DNA from: Paulinella micropora
Taxonomy: Eukaryota > Cercozoa > Imbricatea > Euglyphida > Paulinellidae
Length of the DNA stretch: 64,000 bases
Assembly (NCBI GenBank): GCA_019918135.1
Contig: WBZZ01005857.1
Span: forward strand, 112,099 to 176,098
Reading direction: 5' to 3'
The notes under the pieces are model-generated. The model was not told the origin of the DNA and did no database searches. It saw only the letters and a program-made list of their open reading frames with translations. Positions 41,171-49,615 of this stretch are shown here, one piece after another. A program made the position numbers and the translations under genes. Each line of letters begins with the position of its first letter. Position 1 is the stretch's first letter.

Positions 41171-42064
41171 TCAAGTTGTGGTAGTAGTACTTTCGGGGGC
41201 ACCTACCAAGGGCTGGTCGGCCCCGGGAGACGGCCTTTGCCATTTAGGCCAGCTAAGAAAGGTATCGAAGGGCATCACCTGCAGGTAGCGCAGCTGCCTG
41301 ACTATAGCAGCCGCTAGACGAGTCGCGTTGCGTTCGAACGGCACACAAAATGTTTTCTCGTGTGACCAGTCAACGCGTGGCAATTCACTGGGTCGACTGG
41401 CTGAGCCCTTCCAATGAAACACTGGCTCTGCCTTTGGATCTTTCGCTCTGCAACAAACGCAGTATACTCGAATGGTAACGTGCTTGATAACCCCATCCGC
41501 ACCTCTCTGCTCGACCGATTTTTGCGTGTTGACACATTCGTCAGAAAACCCGAGAGGTGTCCAGCACTCGCGGCAAAAACCCACCTGGCTGAGCTCTGAG
41601 GTTTTCTCGGCTCGGAAACAATCGTAGGAACTCTTATGCTCTGTTTCGTACATTGTGCCCTGCACAGTCACTGCGTACTTGGTTTGTACTGCCAGCACGT
41701 AATAGCACGCCAGGGACTGTAGTAAGGCCTGTGGGCAGCCCGTTCTGAAATACGACAAGATCACGCTGAAGGCGTCCGGGTCCAAGTCCAAAAAAAGTGC
41801 CTCGCATGGATCCCAGCGCACGACCGACGACGGCGCCAAGACTTCTCGGAAGAAGACACTGCGGGCCTGCAACGTTTCGGCCCGGGTTTTGAAGAGAGTA
41901 CCCCCGACGTCAAGCGTGAGGAGTCTGTTGCTGGGCTCGAGTGGCGGTCCCGTGACGGACTGCACGCCAAACAGTTTGCCATCTGCTTTGCACTTGGCCA
42001 ATAACTCATTAAATTCATCCAAGGACTTAGCGCTACAGGGATCATCTTCGTCGTCAGTAGACAT
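41171..42064 (-). CDS. BTB/T1-domain (KCTD-like) protein
   Basis: ATG 42064 opens an intact frame of 297 residues. Residues about 45-110 fit a T1-type BTB fold: LLTLDVGGTLFKTRAETLQA, then VFFREVL, an acidic strand ALFLDLDPDAFSVILSYFRT, and a helical end. The phrase DVGGTxFxT...L is the hallmark of KCTD and K-channel T1 domains. A Cys-rich segment follows (FCRECWTPLG, then VYCVCCRAKD), which could bind zinc. Most such proteins oligomerise and act as adaptors for cullin-3 ubiquitin ligases, which would match the F-box proteins nearby. An AATAAA-like stretch lies beyond the 3' end near 41050-41080. Confidence 0.75.
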   Translation of the reverse strand: MSTDDEDDPCSAKSLDEFNELLAKCKADGKLFGVQSVTGPPLEPSNRLLTLDVGGTLFKTRAETLQARSVFFREVLAPSSVVRWDPCEALFLDLDPDAFSVILSYFRTGCPQALLQSLACYYVLAVQTKYAVTVQGTMYETEHKSSYDCFRAEKTSELSQVGFCRECWTPLGFSDECVNTQKSVEQRGADGVIKHVTIRVYCVCCRAKDPKAEPVFHWKGSASRPSELPRVDWSHEKTFCVPFERNATRLAAAIVRQLRYLQVMPFDTFLSWPKWQRPSPGADQPLVGAPESTTTTT

Positions 42065-42299
42065 GCTCGCTTTTGGTCAAAAGAAATTCAGCTTTTGGAA
42101 ATTTTACCAACTTCAGTCGATGTCTCCTTCCCTCCCTCCCTTTCCTTTTCCCCCCGAACTTCGGGGGGAAAGTTCGCCTGCCCCCCCCCCCCCCCCCGCC
42201 TTTTGTTTTTGCTTGCTACCAGAGTTTACGTGTCCGGAGAGGCTGCCGGAGCTCCGGCCCATTCGAAGTCATCCACTTTAACCCATCAACAACAACTAG
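42065..42299. other. Intergenic with C run
   Basis: Contains a gaacttcggggggaaagttc inverted repeat (42157-42176) and a C run of about 17. No gene is supported. Confidence 0.4.
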
Positions 42300-42540
42300 C
42301 AGATCGGATTGAAATCTTGAGGAGGTGAAGCCCCTCAAAGACCGGCAGGCAGCTGGGAGAAAGAAAGGGCAGCACGCGGCACATCCCCCTCCCTCCTCAG
42401 AGCGGGGGCTTGTCCCCCGGGTTGACTCTCTTCCAGTAAAAGAACTTGCCCTTCTGGCTAAGATTTGTGATGGCGGAGGCCCTTGCCGCTTGCAGATCCC
42501 GAATGGCGACTGCGGCTCAGTACAAACTGGTGAATTGTTA
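42300..42540 (-). pseudogene. Internally deleted copy of the TnpB/Fanzor-like element
   Basis: 42300-42402 matches the 3' non-coding region of the nuclease element (19114-19215) base for base over most of its length. It joins directly to 42420-42515, which matches the interior of the nuclease gene (19841-19925), skipping about 600 bases that include RuvC-I and RuvC-III. The short joining piece 'gcgggggcttgtcccccggg' looks like the right half of a hairpin element. It is a non-autonomous remnant. Confidence 0.7.
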
Positions 42541-43789
42541 TGAAACCGGGCGGCCGCGCAGGGGCTATAGTCTGATATGGCCAAAATGGAGCATTTGCCA
42601 AAATGTCCTCTGGTACTGCCTTTTTCGACCATATCAGAACAACTCGCTAGCAGAATAAGTCTTGGCCAGGGGTGGGAGGGAGAGAGGGGCAGGGGCGGGG
42701 AAGGCGGAAGAAGGGATGCCTCTCTTCCTCTCTTTCCCTCCCCCCCTCCTCCCCCTCCTATATTGCATCCGCAGCAGCAAGCTTTGGCGCAAGGGAGGGA
42801 AGAAGGGAGGCGACTCCTTCTCTGCCCCTCTCCACTTCCTCTTCATCCCTCCCCTTCCCCTTTCTTTCCTCCCCATCTGTTTCTATTGTTGTCGGGCAAA
42901 AAAAACTTTTTCATATTTTTCTGACCTTGCGCACGGTGGCTGAGCCATGGCATGGACAGGACGCCGCGGAGGTAGTGGGGCCCTTGTCCTTGTCGTAGAT
43001 TGATTACCGCCCATTCATCCGCGCACAGGGTCGTGCTAGACCACGTTGCGCAAGATTTCAATCTGATCTGAGTTTTAATTAAAAGACGTTTTAAACTAGA
43101 GTGGTTTTCGGCTTGCCGCCCTAGATTTGCGCTGACAGGATTTTTTTTCTTTCTCTTTTTTTCTTGCGTGAAATTTGTTGCTAAATGTGAGTGTGTGCGT
43201 ATTTCCCGGGGAGATGGAAGGTGCGTCAGATTGTGCTCTACCAATTAAAAAGATTTTTGGCACCCCCCCCCCTTCCTCTTCCTCCCTCCCCCGTTCTTCC
43301 CCCCCCCCCCCGTCTGTTTCTTTTGTTGTCGGGCAAAAAAATTTTTCCTCCTCTTTTCATAATTTTCATAATGAAGCTGCTTTATTGTGAGTCTGCAATC
43401 CAATCCGGTGTGACACAGAGCAAGGTATTAAAATTCTTGCTTAGTTTAATATTAGCCCGGCGAGCCGGTTTGTTTGGTGCGAGATGTATAAAATTTATTA
43501 AAAGAAATATATAGAACCAAAAGTCACAAATTCAGCTGGAATTAAATTGTGACTTGGGGCTGGCGGGGGGAGGGGAGAGGGAAGCTAAACTAACGCCAGG
43601 AGGTCCGATGAAAAAATGGCGGAATCTACCTTGCGCACGGTGGCCGAGCTTTAATTAAAAAAAATTATTTTAGCCATTTCTTGGTGCATCGGCACCTGTT
43701 GGCTTCTTCACTTTCTTGGCGCCCCTCCCATTCCACCTTTCTTGTCAAATGAACGAGCCGCTCTGGTCTTTCAAAAAGGTAACATATAT
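42541..43789. repeat. Dispersed repeats, no gene
   Basis: Units seen elsewhere recur: the 'ggctgagccatggcatggac' unit (42940-42965), 'caagatttcaatctgatctg' (43043-43062, resembling the nuclease element's right end in reverse), the 'aaatttgttgctaaatgtga' module (43168-43215) and several 'ttaattaaaa' stretches. No frame is convincing. Confidence 0.5.
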
Positions 43790-44190
43790 TTAATTGTGGC
43801 ACCGATTTATCTCCTGGCGGAGATTTTTGCTCTCCCAAGCGCACTGGTCAATCGCCGCCAGCAGCATGTTGAGGGCATCCTCTAGTTCACTAGCTGTCAT
43901 GCTCTGGTAGTTTGCCAAGGTGAGCTGCTAGTCTGGCGGCGCGGCTGCGTCCTCGCCGTCGTCGTCGCCGTCGTAGCTGATGGTAGTGGGCAAGTTTGCA
44001 AGTGTGGCGAGCTCGTCCCGGAGTTTCTGGTGTTCCTGTTTCAGCTCAGCGTATTGGTCCAGTAGTTAGGGCGCAAAGGTCCTGCGTAGCTCATCCAGCG
44101 CTCCCGGCAGCGCCCAGTGGCTGTTATAAAGTAGTTCGATGTTCGCGGACGTCAGCTCGTAGCCCAGTCGCTCTATGTGCAGGCGTTTGT
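43790..44190 (-). pseudogene. Coiled-coil protein gene with two in-frame stop codons
   Basis: A single frame reads from about 44190 (RLHIERLGYELTSANIELLY) to a TAA at 43790-43792. It is broken only by a TAA at 44066-44068 and a TAG near 43932. Between and after the stops the sequence stays coding-like (LLDQYAELKQEHQKLRDELA, then MTASELEDALNMLLAAIDQC). This suggests point-mutation decay rather than shuffling. The 5' end merges into the 'cgtaaaatttgttgccaaat' module at about 44235. The family is unknown. Confidence 0.5.
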
Positions 44191-44284
44191 AGAGGTGCAG
44201 GCCGCAAAATCGCTTTTTTTTTCTCTTTTTTTTCGCGTAAAATTTGTTGCCAAATGTGCGTGTGTACGTATTTCTCAGGGAAAG

Positions 44285-44585
44285 GAAAACACCTGTTTTT
44301 TGCCGCAAAACCAGAAAATTTGCGGCCAAACGCTCCACCCGACAAATTCGCGGAAAAACGTCCGGGTTTTTTAAAGAAGCCCCGCAATCAGTTTTTCTTT
44401 TTCTGCCTCACCCTCCCCCCCCCCCTGGAGGGAGGCCCCCCCCCCCGGGGGGAGGGGGAGGTTTGTGTTCTCTGAAAAAACACTGCTTGCGCCTTGGCGG
44501 ATTCGGAAAAAAGTTCGGATTCACTTGAAAACGACCGGGTTTTGTAGAAAACCCATAATTTTGCCGGAAAACGCCCGGGCTTCAA
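44285..44585. repeat. Type B copy 3 of the 'cgcaaaacccgg' repeat
   Basis: Starts right after a 'tttctcagggaaaggaaaac' module and contains 'gacaaattcgcggaaaaacg', a C/G palindrome and 'gcgccttggcggattcggaa' near 44490. Confidence 0.75.
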
Positions 44586-44661
44586 TCCCAATACCAAAAA
44601 GTCTAAGATTCTGGTCCAATTCCCTCTCCCGATCCCCGTTCTCAGACGGCGGAAACAATAA

Positions 44662-44935
44662 TTAAGATAATTGCACCAGAGTGGGGAAAAAACCCAGGGC
44701 CAAATGTATGTCTTTTTGTAGAGGTGTGAAATAGTCCCAGGCTCTGCACGCACAGAGGAGGCCACAGGGGCCAAACAGAATCACTAGAAAAAGGGAAACC
44801 ACAAATTCGCAAAAGGGGTTGACCTGGTGGTTGCTGACGACATTGTTGTTATTGACTAGGTGGCCCTGCTTGGAGGCAGCGACCAGGGCTAGCTGTTGGT
44901 TGTCCAGCCGCTGCGCTAGATCTTCTTTTCCCCTC
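44662..44935 (-). pseudogene. 3' fragment of a membrane protein gene
   Basis: An open minus-strand frame without a start codon reads DLAQRLDNQQLALVAASKQG. A strong hydrophobic span (CEFVVSLFLVILFGPCGLLC) and a short tail follow, ending in TAA at 44662-44664. A tail-anchored protein with a coiled-coil stem would fit. The 5' part is replaced by the 'gtggacgactttgtcgggtt' repeat near 44960. Confidence 0.4.
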
Positions 44936-45244
44936 TTAATCTCCTAGTTTTCAGTGCCAAGTGGACGACTTTGTCGGGTTTTAATTAAAAAGACTTTTTT
45001 TCTTGCTTCCGATTAAGGAAGCAATTCTCTGGGGTGCAGTCGACCGTTCTGCCGCGCTGTGGGGTGCTGCGTTAATGTCTTCTCTGGCGGAGGGTAATAA
45101 GTATGGCGGGGGGTTTGGAGCGTTTGAGACGGGACGCGCGGCGGGGTCCTGTGACGGCAAGGGTCGTTGTTGCTGCTGTCTTTCCCGGATTTGTTTATAC
45201 AAAATATTGCATAAATAGATTGATCCAAAGAGTTAAAAAAGGAA
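44936..45244. repeat. Inverted copy of the block at 845-1080
   Basis: About 175 bases (44985-45160) match 850-1080 in reverse complement with moderate identity. No coding role is evident in either copy. Confidence 0.45.

Positions 45245-45293
<49 letters not shown>
45245..45293. repeat. (AAT)n microsatellite
   Basis: About 16 uninterrupted ATA/AAT triplets, immediately before the partial hydrolase copy. Confidence 0.9.
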
Positions 45294-45729
45294 CAGGTCG
45301 CCAGCAACATAGCCCTGAGCTGGAGGCAGGGGCGCGCGCGCTGGCTTTCCCCCTCGCTGCCCAAGCTGTTGAATACGAACGTGCCGACGGCCTTGATTTA
45401 CGGAGAGCGCGATACTATTATGCCCTGCCACCAGGGCGAGCATCTGTCCAGACTCTTGCCGGGACGTGGTGCCCTGCGTAGTGGTAGCAGACAGTGGGCA
45501 TTCACCCCAGTGCGAGAAACCAGCGGAATTCTACTCGGCGCTGGCGCTGGCTAGCAGCCGTGCCGCTGCTCCAGACTCGGCGGGGATCAGCCTCGGGCAC
45601 GTGTTGCAACAACATTTTCAGAGCACCCAGTATTTTACGACGGTTTCCTGTTCGGCCTCCGAGTCTCTGGTCCTGGCCATGTACGCGTCGATCCTGCGTG
45701 TCTGCGCGCAGAAAAGGGAAGCCCGCTAA
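45294..45729 (+). pseudogene. Partial inverted copy of the alpha/beta hydrolase gene
   Basis: The frame opens as VASNIALSWRQGRARWLSPS and carries the Asp-containing strand (ALIYGERDTIMPCHQGE). It changes frame near 45465 and continues with the His motif (SGHSPQCEKPAEFYSALALA) to TAA at 45727-45729. It matches the last 150 residues of 46184-47448 but lies on the opposite strand and lacks the nucleophile half. Amino-acid differences are numerous, so this is an old duplicate. Confidence 0.65.
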
Positions 45730-46183
45730 GCGCGCTTTGAGCCCCCGGGCTCAGGGGGCTCAGGGGGTAAAAGAAGGGAAGGGGGCAGGTTGTGTGGAGA
45801 GGGGGGGGGTGCTCCCCCTCCCCCTTTTTTTCTTTGCTCTCACTTGAGCCCCCTGAGCCCGGGGGGCTCAAAGAACAGAGAAGGAGGAGAGAAAGGGAGA
45901 GGGGGGAGAGGAAAAGGGAGGGGAAAAGAAACGGGAGGAAGAAGACAAGGGGGGACGGGCACCTCCAACCCCCTCCCCCCCCCCCCCCCCCCTTTCCTTC
46001 TCTATCTCACCCTGCGCCTTTCTCACGGCGGCGCCTTGGCGAACACTCTGTTTGTTCTCTTGCCCGTTTCTAGAATAGAAATTTGTCGCCAAATTTCGAG
46101 TGTGTGTTTCCCCGGAAAAAGCTCTGCGCGGCCTTTTGCTTGTGAGGTGGGCCAGCTTTGTCTAGTCTAAGACTTTGTCAGGC
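45730..46183. other. Intergenic between convergent hydrolase copies
   Basis: Two hairpins of the gagcccgggggctc type (45739-45760 and 45847-45872), a C run (45970-45990) and a 'tgtcgccaaatttcgagtgt' module (46083-46130). No gene. Confidence 0.5.
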
Positions 46184-47448
46184 TCAAACCAGCGATTCGT
46201 ACATAGCAAGAATTAGAGACTCCGAAGTAGTAAGCGACAGAGTCGTAAAATATTGTGTGCTGTCTAAATGATGTTGCAGATCAATACCCTTGTTAGCGAT
46301 CGAATCGCCGCCGACAGAGGTTGGCGCGCGGGCGAGGCTGCTGGCTAGGGCCAAGGCTGCGCCAAACTGGGCCGGCTTCTCGCACTGGGGCGAATGTCCG
46401 CTTTGTTCCACAATGACGTACGGCACCGCGCTGCTTGACAGAGAGGAGAATTTCTCGCCCTGTTGGCAGGGCATGATAGGGTCGTGCTCTCCATAGATTA
46501 GCGCCATAGGCACAGATGCTCTTAAGAGCTTTGGAAGAGAGGGCAAAGTCCAGCGGGCGTGTCCTTTCCACCAGCTCACGACTATGTTGCTGGCGACAAA
46601 AGAGTCGCCCACTGCGCACGGGCGGCCCAAAACTTCGAGCCAGTAATACGCATTTGCAGAGTAGCGTAAATGATCAAACCAAGTGTGGCAGAAAAAGCCT
46701 TGCAACTTCCAGGAATGCAAAAAACGTAGTAGCCGGTGCAGGGGGCTCAGCTTAAAAAAATGGCCCAGTACGTTCCGTACCTGCCCAGTAAGGGAAAGAG
46801 CCCCGCAGGCGCTGCCAGAATGACGCTGGCAACTCGGTGGCTTGCCCGCACAGCCAGCCTCGCCACCACGTGGCCTCCAAACGAATGTCCCAAGACGTCT
46901 GGTCTCTCAAGATTAGTTTGCACGATATACGACTCGACGATCTCCGCCAGCAAGTCGGTGGCATTATCTCCCTCGGTGTGTAGTAGGCAAGCGGGCGTGG
47001 GCAGACGTCCTAACCCCGGCAAATTGAGCAAATGGACTTCGTCGTATGACTCGAGCAGAAAACGCAGCGTGCCCAGATAAAATAAGGCGCCACTCGAGAC
47101 TCCGTGCACAACCACCAGTTTCCTGCCAAGGGGAGAGGGCATGCTTCCCGGGGAGCCGGCACGGCGCGCTTTTAAAGAATGCAAGCTAACTGCAAGGCGC
47201 TTGGCCAGCAGCGAAAGCTCTGTAATGCTTTTTGTGATAGCAACATCCTGGTGCAGGCTCTGAAACTCGCGCAATATCTCCGACTCCGCCTCGTCCACAC
47301 TGCTGGCGCGCCTAGGAAAGGGGAGGGATGCAGAAGACTTGCCCCCCTGGCTCTGCGCACATCGAAGACGCCAAACAAAAAGAGCGCTTGTCGCGATCGT
47401 GAATAACAAAAAAATAACTGAGGACACAAGTCCGGACAGAAAAAGCAC
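46184..47448 (-). CDS. Alpha/beta hydrolase with N-terminal membrane anchor (5' end cut, one frameshift)
   Basis: The first part (47448-46747) has a hydrophobic N-terminal span (SGLVSSVIFLLFTIATSALF), then the fold's first strand and oxyanion loop (KLVVVHGVSSGALFYLG). The nucleophile elbow GHSFGG follows. After a T7 run at 46752-46758 the frame changes and continues (46720-46184) with the acid strand ALIYGEHDPIMP and the catalytic histidine in SGHSPQCEKP. Ser-Asp-His are thus all present, so the protein was an active esterase/lipase-like enzyme if the indel is an error. No ATG precedes the anchor. The frame runs back into the composition boundary at about 47,455, which suggests that the gene start was lost there. 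Substrate is unknown. Confidence 0.65.
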
Positions 47449-47454
47449 AATGTA

Positions 47455-47521
47455 AAACCGGGTCAGGATACTGGAGGAATCAAGTTATGGTTCTATGGTC
47501 AGGATACTGGAGGAATCAAGT
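47455..47521. other. Boundary between virus-like and host-type DNA with a 36-bp tandem duplication
   Basis: ggtcaggatactggaggaat with its next five bases occurs at 47461-47485 and again at 47497-47521. The period of 36 bp keeps the + frame open (GQDTGGIKLWFY, then GQDTGGIKWR). To the left, C/G runs are frequent; none occurs to the right. Confidence 0.6.
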
Positions 47522-48151
47522 GGAGACAGGGGTCATTTTACCTCATGAAACCGGATCAGAGATCTGTTGGGGATGATACGTTAGATGACCTGTATCTGTT
47601 AAAGGTTGTTGGTAAGTTACCGACTAAGGAAGAAAGAAGGTTGGGTATTACTCCTGTTATGCAGTTCTGGAGGAGTGAGGAAGTGGTGGAAAAGCCGAAG
47701 GAAAGGACTTATCTACCAGTGTTTGTAGATTCAAAGGGAAAAGAAATTTGGGACGGGACGATCAAGGAGGATGATGAGGAATTCACGCCGTGGACTATTC
47801 AAGAGACCCCAAGGGTGGTACTCAACGCTCCTTTTGATCTGACTCCAGATTTGCAGATTCCAGATCGGGTTTGGGACATTTTGCTGGATTCTGATTTTCC
47901 CTTTGAATTTATTGGAGCCCCACCTTATGATAAGGTTACTAGAGGAAAGAAGAACAAGAAGCTGAAGCCTGATGTAGAGGCAAGTACCGGGAAAAGACGA
48001 GGAAGGCCCAGAAATGTTAAAAAGCCAGCGGAGTCACTATTTTGTAATGCGGAATATTTAATTTTTGCTGGGTAACGGTGTCGTGGGCCTGGAAAATGTC
48101 CTTACTGCAAGCAAGATTTTGCTAATCGCTTTCACATGACCAATTCGGACC
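47461..48151 (+). CDS. Host-type gene exon, 5' end cut by the virus-like segment; unknown protein with one nonsense codon
   Basis: The frame is open from before 47461, so the ATG at 47545 is probably internal. It encodes a charged protein (TPVMQFWRSEEVVEKPKERT, GRPRNVKKPAESLFCNAEY) up to a TAA at 48073-48075. The same frame then continues with RCRGPGKCPYCKQDFANRFH, a zinc-finger-like Cys-x2-Cys, to a donor at about 48151 (GACC|GTAAGT). GKRRGRPR is an AT-hook-like motif, suggesting a nuclear DNA-binding protein. The in-frame TAA differs by one base from AAA (Lys). The following exons are not found; the next 1.4 kb is AT-rich with two introner copies. Protein family unknown. Confidence 0.5.
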
Positions 48152-48305
48152 GTAAGTATTTAGAAATTATCTTAGTCTGTCTTGCCTTTTCCTAATTGAC
48201 TGAAACAAACAAGCACCAGCGGCTTGGATGAAAGTCTAAGTAAATGATTACAAAACTATGAACTGCTCAAACAAAGTATATTTTGAAGGTGTCGCCAAAC
48301 TTTAC

Positions 48306-48356
48306 TGCAACACAAAGTGGTACTAAAAATCCTACGGATAAGTGGAACCAACGTTG
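48306..48356. repeat. Introner-like palindromic element 1
   Basis: Arms caacacaaag and ccaacgttgtgttaac flank the core aaaatcctacggataagtgg. It lies in the AT-rich non-coding stretch. Confidence 0.7.
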
Positions 48357-49193
48357 TGTTAACTGAAATTATGTATACTTGCGCCAAGAATGAGTGAAAA
48401 AAGACCATCCTGGAGTATTTACATATAAAGTATTTTAGTGAACTAAATTTTGTCTGAAGTCTAAGATAAAGTCGCAAACGCAATGACTAGAGTCGAGTCT
48501 GTAGTTTTTATTAATAACAAAATAACAGCTTCAGGTACTAAGTGAACATATGTCCGAGGCGTGACTTGATTGATTGGTTGGATCAGGACATGCAGTCATC
48601 AACACACGAGAAGGAAATGTGAGGCAAAACATTATTACGTCTGAGGTTGACAGGTTCAACTACGTCACAAGAATCAGTCCATCCATAGAGAACAAGGTTT
48701 CTTGGTTTTCTTCTTCATTTTGATCATCCTCCAAAGTCTTAAACTTGTGAGGACTTGAACTTTGAAGAAATGTGTAAATTTTGCGCTTAGAATACAAATG
48801 TCCTAGACGCCAATTTTACACAACAGCGTCTTGTCTGATCATGTAATCCGGTTGCACCACGTCCCCAAAACAAATTTGTTTGCAAAAGATAATTAAAGTC
48901 AGGTTTTCTCTAACTGAGTTTCCAAAGGCACAAAGTCGTACAGTACAATAAGGCAATCTAGTTAGAGAGAAACTAGTAAGTGTGGAAGAAACAGTTCATC
49001 AAAGACCCCAGCTTCTTACAGTCTACCTATGTTTTAGCACTACATAAGTACTTTATTTGCAAAGAACTTGCATTGTGGTTTTGAGAAGCCCAAAAAATGT
49101 ACGTACATTGCGACACAAGTGTTTACAACTTAGATGAGACAAAAATCAATCAAAAATTATAAACCGTCAAAAGCAAACACCGCAGCCAACAGA

Positions 49194-49242
49194 AGCGTGT
49201 TCTACAAATCCTGCGGATAACTAGAACCAACGTTGTGTGAAG
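49194..49242. repeat. Introner-like palindromic element 2
   Basis: Core aaatcctgcggataactaga with right arm accaacgttgtgtg; the left arm is degenerate. Confidence 0.65.
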
Positions 49243-49615
49243 AAAAAATAACGACATGACTCTTCAAGATCGGATAAGGTAAACAGGAACACGATGTAAC
49301 CGTAACAAGTAAACAATGCACATGCATGAATGAAATGGGCCAGGAAAGAAGAAGCTACCTTAGTGAAAAACGAAACAACTATACCTAAGGTAAATATTTT
49401 CCTTAAACTCAGACAAGAGCAAACCTGCAAAGTAAAATGTTAATAAAATACATAGTAGTCTATACGAACGGCGACATGAAGTTTTAATCAAAGTTTAAAA
49501 AATAGAACTAGGACACCAAAGACGATCTCAACGACTGAAGATGCAAGGCAAGCGAAAGCGAGAGCGGCTGAAAGTGCCTGAAATCTGCTCTTGTCCAACC
49601 TTGAACTAGGCACTG

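Larger units (their letters stand above)
48152..49615. other. AT-rich non-coding stretch with two introner-like copies
   Basis: Intron or intergenic sequence after the donor at 48151. No exon with convincing coding bias is seen on either strand. It ends where the ParB-methyltransferase-like gene ends. Confidence 0.45.

Noticed and set aside
33132-44068. Alternative genetic code to explain in-frame stops
   Set aside because: TAA, TAG and TGA all occur as interruptions, and intact genes nearby end normally with the same stops.
44388-44774. A 128-residue minus-strand frame
   Set aside because: Its second half is translated type B repeat and C/G runs. Only the hydrophobic segment in another frame (44662-44935) looks like real protein.
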